64,000 nt of DNA. Origin: JALORV01 sp963780715. GTDB taxonomy: Bacteria > Pseudomonadota > Gammaproteobacteria > Burkholderiales > Burkholderiaceae_F. A program made the position numbers and the translations under genes. The notes below the pieces were generated by a model, which had not been told where the DNA came from, made no database searches, and saw nothing but the letters and a program-made list of their open reading frames with translations. The stretch lies in the NCBI GenBank assembly GCA_963780715.1, contig CAWADK010000006.1:62001-126000 (forward strand). The letters are read 5' to 3'. Every line of letters begins with the position of its first letter. Positions within the stretch are counted from its first letter, which is position 1. Of this stretch, positions 52,825 to 61,947 are shown piece by piece.

Positions 52825-53946
52825 TTGGCATTCGATCTGCCATTTGCAAGCAAGACGCCGCCGCTGATCGGCCTCGACATTGGCTCGTCCAGCGTCAAGA
52901 TCGTGGAGCTGTCGGAAGCCGGCAAGGGAATGATGCGGCTGGAGCGCTACGCGATCGAGCCGCTGCCGCGCGGGGCGGTCGTGGACGGCAACGTCGACAA
53001 GATCGACATCGTCGCCGAAGCCGTCAAGCGCGCCTGGCGGCGCGCTGGCGGCAAGATCCGCAATGTCTCGATGGCATTGCCGGCGTCCGCGGTGATCACC
53101 AAGCGCATCGCGCTGCCCGGCAACCTGCGCGAGGAAGAACTCGAGATGCAGGTCGAAAGCGAGGCGAACCAGTACATCCCGTTCGCGCTCGACGAGGTCA
53201 GTCTCGACTTCCAGGTGCTGGGTCCCATTCCCAATGCGCCGGATGACGTCGAAGTGCTGATCGCCGCGTCGCGCAAGGAAAAGGTCGAGGACCGCATCGC
53301 GGTGGCCCAGGCGGCGGGACTGAAGCCCATCGTCGTCGACGTCGAGTCGTATTCGGCGCGTGCGGCGATCGAGCGCCTGATCGAGCAGCTGCCAAATTCC
53401 GGCGAGGGGCTTGTCATCGCCGTCTTCTACATTGGCGCGAATACAACAAGCGTGACCGTCATGCACGACGGCGAGGCCATCTACGAGCGCGAGCAGCCGT
53501 TCGGCGGCCAGCAGCTCACGGGCGACATCTCGCGCGCCTACGGCATCCCGACCGAGGAAGCCGAACTGAAGAAGCGCAGCGGCGACCTGCCGGCGGACTA
53601 TGAAACCACGGTGCTGAAGCCCTTCATCGACACCGCCGCGACGGAAATCACGCGCGCGTTGCAATTCTTCTTCACGTCGACTCCGTACAGCCGGGTCGAC
53701 CAGATCATGCTCGCAGGCGGCTCGGCCGTGCTCGCAGGTCTGCCGGACGCCCTGATGGAGCGGTCCCAGGTGCCGACCTCGGTGATCTCGCCGTTCAAGG
53801 GCATGGAAGTCTCTCCAAACATCCGCGAGAAACAATTGCGGCTCGATGCACCGGCGCTGCTGACGCCCTGCGGACTGGCGATCGAGCGCAGCGCAGGGCC
53901 GTCCCAAGCAAGCTCGCGCCGCAGGGCGAAGCCCGGAGGCTCTTAA
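52825..53946 (+). CDS. pilM: type IV pilus assembly protein PilM
   Basis: A 373-residue actin-like cytoplasmic ATP-binding protein that docks to the N-terminus of PilN. GLDIGSSSVKIVELSE (phosphate 1), FYIGANTTSVTVMHDGE (phosphate 2) and MLAGGSAVLAGLPD (adenosine region) are intact. The start appears to be TTG at 52825, with GGGGG about eight bases earlier. The last 20 residues are Ser/Arg-rich, beyond the usual end of the family. First gene of pilMNOPQ; pilN follows directly. Confidence 0.95.
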   Translation: MAFDLPFASKTPPLIGLDIGSSSVKIVELSEAGKGMMRLERYAIEPLPRGAVVDGNVDKIDIVAEAVKRAWRRAGGKIRNVSMALPASAVITKRIALPGNLREEELEMQVESEANQYIPFALDEVSLDFQVLGPIPNAPDDVEVLIAASRKEKVEDRIAVAQAAGLKPIVVDVESYSARAAIERLIEQLPNSGEGLVIAVFYIGANTTSVTVMHDGEAIYEREQPFGGQQLTGDISRAYGIPTEEAELKKRSGDLPADYETTVLKPFIDTAATEITRALQFFFTSTPYSRVDQIMLAGGSAVLAGLPDALMERSQVPTSVISPFKGMEVSPNIREKQLRLDAPALLTPCGLAIERSAGPSQASSRRRAKPGGS

Positions 53947-54654
53947 ATGACGGCTCCGCGCGTCAATCTATTGCCGCATCGCGCCGCCAAGCGCGAGCGG
54001 CAGAAGAAGCTGTTCTGGGCACTGACCGGCCTGGCGGCCGTGGCCGGCCTCTTCATGGTGGGCGCGGTCTGGACCGTGCTGCAGGGCTACATCGCCAACC
54101 AGGAAGCCCGCAACGAGTTCATCCGCGCCGAGAATCGCAAGCTCGACACGCAGATCAAGGAAATCGCGACCCTGCGCCAGGAGATCGATGGCCTGCGCGC
54201 CCGGCAGCGCGCGGTGGAAGACCTGCAGGCCGATCGCAACCAGCCGGTCTATCTGCTCGACGAGATCGCCAAGCAGGTGCCGGAAGGCATCTACCTTCGG
54301 TCCATCAAGCAGGAGGACCGCAAGGTCAACGTGACGGGCTGGGCAGCGTCGAACGAGCGCGTCTCCGAGTTCCTGCGCAACCTGCAGAACAACTCGCGTG
54401 TGCTCGAGCGGCCGGAACTCGTTGAAATCAAGGTGGCGGGCCAGGGCCCGGCTGGGATGAATCGCCGCGTCTTCGAGTTCGGCCTCTACTTCACGATGAA
54501 GCCGACGCCCGAGCGCACTCAGATGCAGCAGGCGCAGGCGCGTCCCGTGGCGGCTGTCCCGGCGAACCCTGCAACAGCGACCGCCACACCGACTCCTACG
54601 GTGGCGACCGCTGCACCGACCCCGTCCGCCGCTCCAGCGGCCCCGAAGAAATAG
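53947..54654 (+). CDS. pilN: type IV pilus alignment protein PilN
   Basis: A 235-residue bitopic inner-membrane protein. The short cytoplasmic RVNLLPHRAAKRERQ holds the conserved INLLP-type motif that binds PilM; a single span is at about 22-45, then coiled coil and the ferredoxin-like periplasmic domain. The last 45 residues are an unusual Ala/Thr/Pro repeat-like tail in the periplasm. The ATG immediately follows the pilM stop. Confidence 0.96.
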   Translation: MTAPRVNLLPHRAAKRERQKKLFWALTGLAAVAGLFMVGAVWTVLQGYIANQEARNEFIRAENRKLDTQIKEIATLRQEIDGLRARQRAVEDLQADRNQPVYLLDEIAKQVPEGIYLRSIKQEDRKVNVTGWAASNERVSEFLRNLQNNSRVLERPELVEIKVAGQGPAGMNRRVFEFGLYFTMKPTPERTQMQQAQARPVAAVPANPATATATPTPTVATAAPTPSAAPAAPKK

Positions 54655-54675
54655 CGCGCGACGCACGAGGAACTG

Positions 54676-55320
54676 ATGGCAAGTCGAGATCTCCTCAAGC
54701 AATTCCAGGGTCTGACCCTGGACAACGTCGGCACCTGGCCGCCGGCACCGCGCTTTGCGCTGTGGCTGATCATCATCGTCGCGTTCGGCGTCGGTGGCTG
54801 GTTTGGCCTGTGGAGCGGCCAGCAGGAGCAACTCCAGCAGCTGCAGGCCGAGGAGCAGAAGCTCAAGGACGAATACAAGAACAAGATGCAGCAGGCGATC
54901 AACCTCGATGAACTGCGCAAGCAGCGCGAGCAGGTCAGCCAGTACGTGCTGACGCTCGAGAAGCAGTTGCCGAGCAAGTCCGAAATGGACGCGCTGCTGT
55001 CGGACATCAACCAGGCGGGCGTGGGCCGCGGACTTGACTTCGAACTGTTCAAGCCAGGCCAGACGAACGTGAAGGAGTACTACGCCGAGCTGCCGATCGC
55101 GATCAAGCTGGCCGGCAAGTATCACGATCTGGGCGCGTTCGCGAGCGACATCGCCAATTTGCCGCGCATTGTTACGCTGAACAACCTGAACCTGGCGGCG
55201 GGCAAGGGTGGTGCGTTGACGCTCGACGCGACCGCCAAGACCTATCGCTACCTGGATGCCGAAGAAGTGGCGGCCCAGCGCAAGGCGAAGCAGCAGGCCA
55301 CCAAGGGACCGGGCAAATGA
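54676..55320 (+). CDS. pilO: type IV pilus alignment protein PilO
   Basis: A 214-residue inner-membrane protein that forms heterodimers with PilN and links to PilP. One span at about 30-50 (FALWLIIIVAFGVGGWFGL), a long coiled coil (about 55-105), then the periplasmic domain with YYAELPIAIKLAGKYHDLGAF. Its stop overlaps the pilP start (ATGA). Confidence 0.96.
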   Translation: MASRDLLKQFQGLTLDNVGTWPPAPRFALWLIIIVAFGVGGWFGLWSGQQEQLQQLQAEEQKLKDEYKNKMQQAINLDELRKQREQVSQYVLTLEKQLPSKSEMDALLSDINQAGVGRGLDFELFKPGQTNVKEYYAELPIAIKLAGKYHDLGAFASDIANLPRIVTLNNLNLAAGKGGALTLDATAKTYRYLDAEEVAAQRKAKQQATKGPGK

Positions 55321-55886
55321 CGGCATTCATTAGACCCCTGCGACTGGTGGCATGCGTCGTGGCTGCGGCCACCCTGGGTGCCTGCGGCGGCGGCGACGAG
55401 GGCGAACTGCGCACGTGGATGGACGACACGCGCAAGGCGATGCGTCCGACGACGCAGCCGGTAGCGGAGCCCAAGCAATTCTCGCCGTTCACGTATGAAG
55501 CGAAGACGCTGATCGATCCGTTCGACGCCCAGAAGATGGTGCTGGCGGTCGCGCGGCAGGCACAGGCGCGTGCCAGCACGAGTGCCATCAAGCCGGATCT
55601 CGATCGCCGCCGAGAGGCGCTCGAAGGATTCCCGCTGGATCAACTCAGGATGGTCGGCACGCTGAGGCAACAGGGCAACAACGTGGCACTGATCGACGCC
55701 TCGGGCCAGACGTTCATGGTGAGGTCCGGCAACTACCTGGGCCAGAACTTCGGGCTGGTCACCAAGATTTCGGAAACAGAAGTGGAACTCAAGGAAATCG
55801 TCCAGGACGCCGCCGGCGAGTGGGTCGAACGGCCCGCCAAGCTGGAACTGCAGGAGGCCGCCGCGCGGCAAGGGAGCAAGCGATGA
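55317..55886 (+). CDS. pilP: type IV pilus lipoprotein PilP
   Basis: A 189-residue inner-membrane lipoprotein that connects PilNO to the PilQ secretin. Signal peptide with lipobox LGAC (Cys 23), a disordered acidic linker, and the C-terminal beta domain with MVGTLRQQGNNVALIDASGQ and VRSGNYLGQNFG. Overlaps pilO and pilQ by four bases at each end. Confidence 0.96.
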   Translation: MTAFIRPLRLVACVVAAATLGACGGGDEGELRTWMDDTRKAMRPTTQPVAEPKQFSPFTYEAKTLIDPFDAQKMVLAVARQAQARASTSAIKPDLDRRREALEGFPLDQLRMVGTLRQQGNNVALIDASGQTFMVRSGNYLGQNFGLVTKISETEVELKEIVQDAAGEWVERPAKLELQEAAARQGSKR

Positions 55887-58114
55887 GAATGTCGATCGAA
55901 GGTCTTGTCAGGGCGCTGTCGAAGTGGGCAGTGGCCGGCTTGGCCGCCTGTGCCGCCGTCGCCGGAGCGCAAACTCCGGCCGCCGACGTCAACAACGCGA
56001 TCGAGCGGGTCGACGCCACGCAGACGCCCACGGGTGTCGTGCTGACGATCGACATGAAGAACCCGGTGCAGGGTGTCCCGGCCAGTTTCTCGGTCGCCAA
56101 TCCTGCCCGCGTGGCCCTCGACATTCCGAGTTCCGTCAATGCGGTCGGACGCAATCTCGTCGAGATCAACCAGGGCGACCTGCGCTCCGTCAACATCGTG
56201 CAGGCGCAAGGGCGCTCGCGCGTCGTGCTGAATCTGAAGCGGCCGCTGACGCATGCCGTCAGCGTCGACGGCAAGCGCATCCTGGTCGCATTGGGCGGCG
56301 CGACTGACACCACGACGTTCCGCGCGACCAGCGAAAGCGCCGCAGCGGCGCCGGCCGCGGCGACGACCGCCACGACTGAGGCGACGACGCCTGCCGCCGG
56401 ATACGCGACTTCAGTCGGAGCCCAACGCCGTACGCTGCGCGGGGTCGACTTCCGGCGCGGTGCCGAGGGCGAGGGCCGCGTCGTCATCGACCTGTCCGAC
56501 CCCAACACCAACGTCGACATCCGCCAGCAGGGCAACACGGTCGTCGTCGACTTTCTGAACACGGCGCTGCCGGATTCGCTCAAGCGGCGGCTCGACGTGT
56601 CGGACTTCGCCACGCCGGTCACCAACGTCACCGCCAGCCAGCAGGGCAACAACACCCGCCTGGTGGTCGAGCCGCGCGGGCTCTGGGAGCACAACGCCTA
56701 CCAGAGCGACACCCGCTTCGTGCTCGAAGTGCGGCCGGTGAAGGAAGACCCGCAGCGCCTGTTCCAGGGCACGCGCCAGGGCTACCAGGGCGAGCGCCTG
56801 TCGCTGAACTTCCAGAACGTCGATGTCCGCTCGTTGCTGCAGGTCATCGCGGACTTCACGAACCTCAACATCATCACCAGCGACTCCGTCGGCGGCACCA
56901 TCACGCTGCGGCTGAAGGACGTCCCGTGGGACCAGGCGCTCGACATCATCCTGCAGTCCAAGGGCCTGGACATGCGCAAGAACGGCAACGTGCTGCTGGT
57001 CGCGCCGCGTGACGAGATTGCCACCAAGGAAAAGCTCGAGCTCGAGTCGCGTAACCAGATCTCCGAACTCGAGCCGCTGCGCTCCGAGGCCTTCGTCGTC
57101 AATTACCAGAAGGCCGACGAGGTGCGTCGCCTGCTCGTCGACGGTCAGCAGCGCCTGCTGTCGAAGCGCGGCAGCGTCGTGGTGGATCCGCGCACCAACC
57201 AGTTGTTCGTGCAGGACACCGTGGCACGGCTCGAAGAGGTCCGCCGCCTGATCCTGCGCATCGACATCCCGGTGCCGCAGGTGCTCATCGAAGCGCGCAT
57301 CGTCGAGGCCGATGACAAGTTCTCGCGTTCGCTCGGCATGCGGATCGGCGGAACGTCTGGCTATCCACGCAACGTCGCCGGCGGTGCCTACGGCAGCGCC
57401 GGTGGCATGGGGACGACCTCAGCCACGGGACCGGGAGGCACCGTCACCACGACGACCGGCGTCGGTACGGGCGGCGGCGGCATCACGACGCCCAGCCTCA
57501 CATCGACCGCCAACTTCGTCAACCTGCCGGCGCAGGGTATCGGCGGCTTCAACCCGGGCGGAATCGCACTGACGCTGGTCAACGCCAGCCTGTCGCAGGT
57601 GATCTCGCTCGAACTTTCAGCGCTCGAGCAGGATGGCCGCGGCAAAGTGATCTCGAGCCCGCGCGTCGTGACGGCCGACAAGGTCAAGGCCGTCATCGAG
57701 CAGGGCACGGAAATTCCCTACCAGCAGGCGACGTCGAGCGGCGCCACGTCGGTGTCGTTCCGCAAGGCGGTGCTGAAGCTGGAAGTGACGCCGCAGATCA
57801 CGCCCGAGGGCGCGATCTTCATGGACGTCAAGGTCAACAAGGACACGCGCGGTGCCGAGACGCTGTCGGGCCCGGCGATCGACACCAAGAACGTGCAGAC
57901 CCAGGTGCTGGTCGAGAACGGCGGCACCGTCGTGCTGGGTGGTATCTATGAGCAGACCGACCGCCGGCAGGTCACGAAAGTGCCCTGGCTGGGAGACATT
58001 CCGTACGTGGGTTGGCTCTTCAAGAACGAAGCGCGGATCAACGACAAGACCGAGTTGATCATCTTCATCACGCCAAAGATCGTGTCGGAACGGGCGCTCG
58101 CCTCGGCGCGGTAG
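55883..58114 (+). CDS. pilQ: type IV pilus outer-membrane secretin PilQ
   Basis: A 743-residue protein: signal peptide (cleavage near GAQT), one or two AMIN domains binding peptidoglycan (about 35-300), secretin N0/N1 domains (NFQNVDVRSLLQVIADFT), and the C-terminal secretin barrel with VISSPRVVTADKVKAVI and VPWLGDIPYVGWLFKN. A Gly/Thr-rich insert of about 45 residues lies before the barrel core. The ATG at 55883 overlaps the pilP stop; an ATG two codons later is possible. It forms the gated outer-membrane pore for the pilus. Confidence 0.97.
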   Translation: MRMSIEGLVRALSKWAVAGLAACAAVAGAQTPAADVNNAIERVDATQTPTGVVLTIDMKNPVQGVPASFSVANPARVALDIPSSVNAVGRNLVEINQGDLRSVNIVQAQGRSRVVLNLKRPLTHAVSVDGKRILVALGGATDTTTFRATSESAAAAPAAATTATTEATTPAAGYATSVGAQRRTLRGVDFRRGAEGEGRVVIDLSDPNTNVDIRQQGNTVVVDFLNTALPDSLKRRLDVSDFATPVTNVTASQQGNNTRLVVEPRGLWEHNAYQSDTRFVLEVRPVKEDPQRLFQGTRQGYQGERLSLNFQNVDVRSLLQVIADFTNLNIITSDSVGGTITLRLKDVPWDQALDIILQSKGLDMRKNGNVLLVAPRDEIATKEKLELESRNQISELEPLRSEAFVVNYQKADEVRRLLVDGQQRLLSKRGSVVVDPRTNQLFVQDTVARLEEVRRLILRIDIPVPQVLIEARIVEADDKFSRSLGMRIGGTSGYPRNVAGGAYGSAGGMGTTSATGPGGTVTTTTGVGTGGGGITTPSLTSTANFVNLPAQGIGGFNPGGIALTLVNASLSQVISLELSALEQDGRGKVISSPRVVTADKVKAVIEQGTEIPYQQATSSGATSVSFRKAVLKLEVTPQITPEGAIFMDVKVNKDTRGAETLSGPAIDTKNVQTQVLVENGGTVVLGGIYEQTDRRQVTKVPWLGDIPYVGWLFKNEARINDKTELIIFITPKIVSERALASAR

Positions 58115-58230
58115 GGCGAACGCATTAGCGAATTAATGGAACGGAGCGAGTCGCGACCGCTCGGTAGCATGGCCTTCGGGCCTGCGCACGGGTCACTGCG
58201 GCCGTCGGGTGTCGATTGGAGAATGAACTC

Positions 58231-60209
58231 ATGAAGTGGAACATTGCCGGATTGCGTAACGTTGCCATCGTCGCCGCGGCTGTCCTCGTGGCTGCCTGTG
58301 GAGGCGAAGAAGCGCCGGGAGATTCGAACGCGGGCGGCACGACTCCAACCGCGGCGCCGACGGTGACGATCACCACGACGAACTCCGCCACCGGGCAGCC
58401 TAGCAATGCACTGACGCTTTCGTCGCCGCTCAACGCGACAGCGACCGTGCGCGACGCCAAGGGCGCCCCGGTCGCGAATGCAATCGTTCAGTTCACGGCG
58501 TCCGCTTCAAGTGGCGGTTCGAGTTCCTCGACCACGGCATTCGTGAGTTTCTCGCCGGCTTCGGCGAACGGCATTACCGATGCCAATGGCAATGTCACGG
58601 TCGTGGTGTCGGCCGGCAGTGTTTCGTCCAGCGGCGCCGGGACCCTGTCCGCCAGCGCATCGGTGGGTGACACCTCCGCCTCATCCAGCGCGGCGATCCA
58701 GGTCGCGCAGGCCAACATCTCGCTGCAGAACCTCGCACTCAACCCGGCGACGATTGCAGCATTCCAAACGTCGACGATCACCGTTGCGGTGGCCGGGGTC
58801 CCGGCATCCACGCCGGTCTCGGTCAATTTCTCGTCCGTGTGCGCGAGCGCGAAGAAAGCCACGATCACGCCCACCGCGCTGACGGTCAATGGCACGGCAA
58901 CCGCGAACTACGCCGATAGCGGCTGTGGCCAGGCCGACACGATCATCGTCAGCGCCTCGGGTGCGCCCAGCGTCCAGGGCACGCTGACCATCCAGCCCGC
59001 CGCGGCGACCAACCTGGTTTTCGTCTCGGCCAATCCGGACGTCATGGGCATACAGGGCAGCGGAGCCAATTCGTCCTCGCTCGTAACTTTCAAGGCCGTC
59101 GATGCGAGTCAACAGCCCGTGGCCAACGTCTCGGTCAAGTTGACACTGCTCTCAACCTTGGGCGGCGGCGTCGGGCTTGATGCCTTCAACGGGCCGCTGA
59201 CTCAGACCAAGACAACAGCTGCGGATGGCACAGTGTCCACCCAGGTGGTTGCCGGCACCCAACCGGGTCCGGTGCGGGTGCAGGCGGAGGCTGGAACGAG
59301 CTTGTCTGCACTCTCCAGCAACCTGACGATTCAGAGCGGTCTGCCGACCCAGGCACGCTTCTCAATTTCCGCTGAAACGCTCAACATCGAAGGCTGGAAC
59401 TACGACGGCACCAAGACCAAGGTCAACATCCGGGCAGCCGACCGAGTGGGCAATCCGGTGCCTGACAACACGGTCATCAATTTCCGTTCGTCCGGCGCCG
59501 CCCTGCAACCGTCATGCCGTACGACCGGCGGGGCCTGCTCGGTCGAGTTCGTCAGCCAGGAGAATCGACCGACAACCGGGCGGGTGACAGTGCTGGCGTT
59601 TGCTTCAGGACTGGAAAGCTTCCAGGACGCGAACGGCAACAATCGCTTTGACGCAGGGGAACCGTTTGAAGATCTGGGCGACGCGTTCGTCGACAACAAC
59701 TTCAATTCGCACTTGGCAGAGCGGCGAGGACTTCATTCCGTACAACGCTGCGGCGACGACTGCGTGCGCGACCGGCCTGGCCACGGTGCCCCCGGCGATG
59801 AAGCCGATGACCTGCGACGGTGTTTGGGGCGGTGCGCACGTGCGCAACCAGATCGAGCTTGTACTCTCAGGTTCTGGCGTCAACCCCGCTCTCACTACCT
59901 TCGTCGCCGCCTTCACTTACGCTGCCGGCTGCCGCTACATGTTCGGACGTTTTCACGGTGACACTGAGGGACGTCAATGGCAATCCGATGCCCGCGGGAA
60001 GCAAGGTCACGGCAGAAGCGCCCACCGGCCTCACGGCGAAGGTGCTGAACGACATCGTGCTGAACACGACAGTGCCGACGTCCCATACCATTCAGCTTTC
60101 GGGCAGCACGTGCACCGGAAACCGACCGGTTACGGTTCTGGTCAAAGTTGAGACACCGCTGAAGACGATCAGCCATCGCGGCGTACTCAGTCACATGGTG
60201 AGGCCATAG
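58231..60209 (+). pseudogene. Ig-like (Big) repeat lipoprotein, interrupted by two frameshifts
   Basis: Starts MKWNIAGLRN at ATG 58231 (GGAG nine bases before) with lipobox VAAC (Cys 23), then Ser/Thr/Ala-rich repeats typical of bacterial Ig-like domains. The first frame is convincing to about 59710 (ends FVDNNFNS), then becomes Arg-rich nonsense. The sequence continues sensibly in the next frame (TWQSGEDFIPYNAAATT, about 59711-59930) and then in the third (ATCSDVFTVTLRDVNGNP to the TAG at 60209). Dropping one base near 59710 and one near 59930 restores a single protein of about 658 residues. Either the gene is decaying or the assembly has two one-base insertions. Its position after pilQ hints at a pilus-related surface role, but this is inference. 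Confidence 0.75.
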
Positions 60210-60294
60210 CCGAGTTTGGTGCCGGCGACGCATCGCTGGGCCGACGGCGAGGACTGTAAAGTGGAGTTTCGCCTTCATCGTCTCCTCCACTCTG

Positions 60295-60831
60295 GTGCAC
60301 CACCGTTCGATTTTCCTCGTCGGCATGATGGGCGCCGGCAAGTCCACCATCGGCCGCCTGCTCGCTGACGCGATCGGCTTCGAGTCCATCGACGCCGATC
60401 GCGAACTCGAAGCACGCAGCGGGGTTTCGATACCGACGATCTTCGAGATCGAAGGCGAGGCGGCGTTCCGCCGGCGCGAGGCAGCTTTGCTCGACGAATT
60501 GAGCCAGCTGTCCGGCATCGTGCTGGCGACGGGCGGCGGCGCCGTGCTCGACGCCAGTACGCGACAGCGCCTGCGCGAGCGCGGGCTGGTCATCTACCTG
60601 CGCGCCACGGCCGACGAAGTGTTCCGTCGAACACGGCGTGACAAATCGCGGCCGCTGCTGCAGACGGAAAACCCGCGCGAGCGCATCGAGCAACTGCTGG
60701 CAGAGCGCGAACCGCTCTACGCCGAAACGGCGCACCTGACCTTCCAGTCCGCGGCCTCCAATCCGAAGCGACTGGTGGAACGGCTGGTCGCCCACCCGGA
60801 CGTGCAGGCACTTCTCTCGGCAGGCCGCTGA
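60295..60831 (+). CDS. aroK: shikimate kinase
   Basis: A 178-residue kinase that phosphorylates shikimate in aromatic amino acid synthesis. P loop VGMMGAGKST, substrate site DADRELEARSG, FRRREAALLDEL and the ATGGGAVL loop, plus the lid RRDKSRPLL, are present. GTG start at 60295. Just before it, AGTGGAG and CTCCACT form an inverted repeat (about 60254-60291) that could mask the start. It leads the aroK-aroB-dgt run. Confidence 0.95.
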   Translation: MHHRSIFLVGMMGAGKSTIGRLLADAIGFESIDADRELEARSGVSIPTIFEIEGEAAFRRREAALLDELSQLSGIVLATGGGAVLDASTRQRLRERGLVIYLRATADEVFRRTRRDKSRPLLQTENPRERIEQLLAEREPLYAETAHLTFQSAASNPKRLVERLVAHPDVQALLSAGR

Positions 60832-60867
60832 GCGCGTGCACCTGCGCGTGCCTCGTACAATCGTCCG

Positions 60868-61947
60868 ATGCAACGCGTGTCTGTCGGCCTGGCGGGCCGT
60901 TCCTACGAGATCCTGATCGGCCCGGATCTGCTGCGGCGGGCGGCGGAGTTCATCGCGCCATTGGCGCCGACGCGTATCGCGCTGGTCACCAGCGCCACGG
61001 TGAACGACCTCTACGCCGAACGGGTGCGCAATGCGCTCTCCGGTCTCGGCCCGCTGATGACGATCGTGCTGCCCGACGGCGAGGCCCACAAGAACTGGAG
61101 CTCCGTTTCGAAGATTCTCGATGCGCTGGTCGAAGGGGGAGCCGACCGCAGGAGCCTCGTGGTGGCGCTGGGTGGCGGCGTCGTCGGCGACGTCGCGGGT
61201 TTTGCCGCCTCGATCTTCATGCGCGGGATCCGGTTCGTGCAGATGCCGACGACGCTGCTGGCGCAAGTCGATTCGTCGGTCGGCGGCAAGACGGGCATCA
61301 ATCACGAGCGCGGCAAGAACCTGATCGGCGCGTTCCACCAGCCACAAGTCGTCATCAGCGACACCTCGACGCTGAAGACACTGCCTACGCGGGAGCTCTC
61401 GGCCGGACTGGCTGAGATCCTCAAGCACGGATTGCTGGCCGACCGCAAGTATTTCGAGCAGGTGGTGCACGACCTGCCGGCGCTGCGCGCCTGCGCGCCG
61501 GATGCCCTCGGGCGGGCCATTGCCGGCTCCTGCGAGATCAAGGCCGGCATCGTCGCGCGCGACGAGCGCGAGACCGGTGAGCGGGCGCTGCTGAATCTCG
61601 GCCATACCTTCGGTCATGCGATCGAGGCGATGACGGGCTACACGCGGTGGCTGCACGGCGAGGCCGTCGGCTGCGGCCTGGTGCTGGCCGCTGATCTTTC
61701 CGTCCGCGTGGGTCTGCTGGAGCGTGCGGCGATCGGGCCGATCGAGGCGGCCGTCCAGGCCGCCGGGTTGCCGGCGCGCATCGAAGGGCTCTCGCTGGAG
61801 CGCGCGATCGAATCGATGCGCGGCGACAAGAAGTCGGAGGCGGGCGCCATCCGCTTCATCCTGCTGGAACACATCGGGCGTGCCGTGCAGCGCACCGTAC
61901 CCGACGCCGCGCTGCGCGCAACGCTCGCCGCGGGAGGCTACGCATGA
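60868..61947 (+). CDS. aroB: 3-dehydroquinate synthase
   Basis: A 359-residue NAD- and metal-dependent enzyme converting DAHP to 3-dehydroquinate, the second step of the shikimate pathway. GGGVVGDVAGFAAS (NAD binding), PTTLLAQVDSSVGGKTGINH and the metal ligands in EILKHGLLAD, NLGHTFGHAIEA and the HGEAV segment are intact. aroK-aroB pairing is standard. The stop overlaps the dgt start (ATGA). Confidence 0.98.
   Translation: MQRVSVGLAGRSYEILIGPDLLRRAAEFIAPLAPTRIALVTSATVNDLYAERVRNALSGLGPLMTIVLPDGEAHKNWSSVSKILDALVEGGADRRSLVVALGGGVVGDVAGFAASIFMRGIRFVQMPTTLLAQVDSSVGGKTGINHERGKNLIGAFHQPQVVISDTSTLKTLPTRELSAGLAEILKHGLLADRKYFEQVVHDLPALRACAPDALGRAIAGSCEIKAGIVARDERETGERALLNLGHTFGHAIEAMTGYTRWLHGEAVGCGLVLAADLSVRVGLLERAAIGPIEAAVQAAGLPARIEGLSLERAIESMRGDKKSEAGAIRFILLEHIGRAVQRTVPDAALRATLAAGGYA

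Noticed and set aside
59700..59961. Arg-rich end of the first lipoprotein frame as a genuine basic domain
   Set aside because: The neighbouring frames over the same bases give protein-like, family-consistent sequence, so this stretch is out of frame.
60856..60861. TACAAT just before aroB as a promoter
   Set aside because: It lies six bases before the ATG and has no -35 at the right distance; aroB is more simply read from the aroK transcript.
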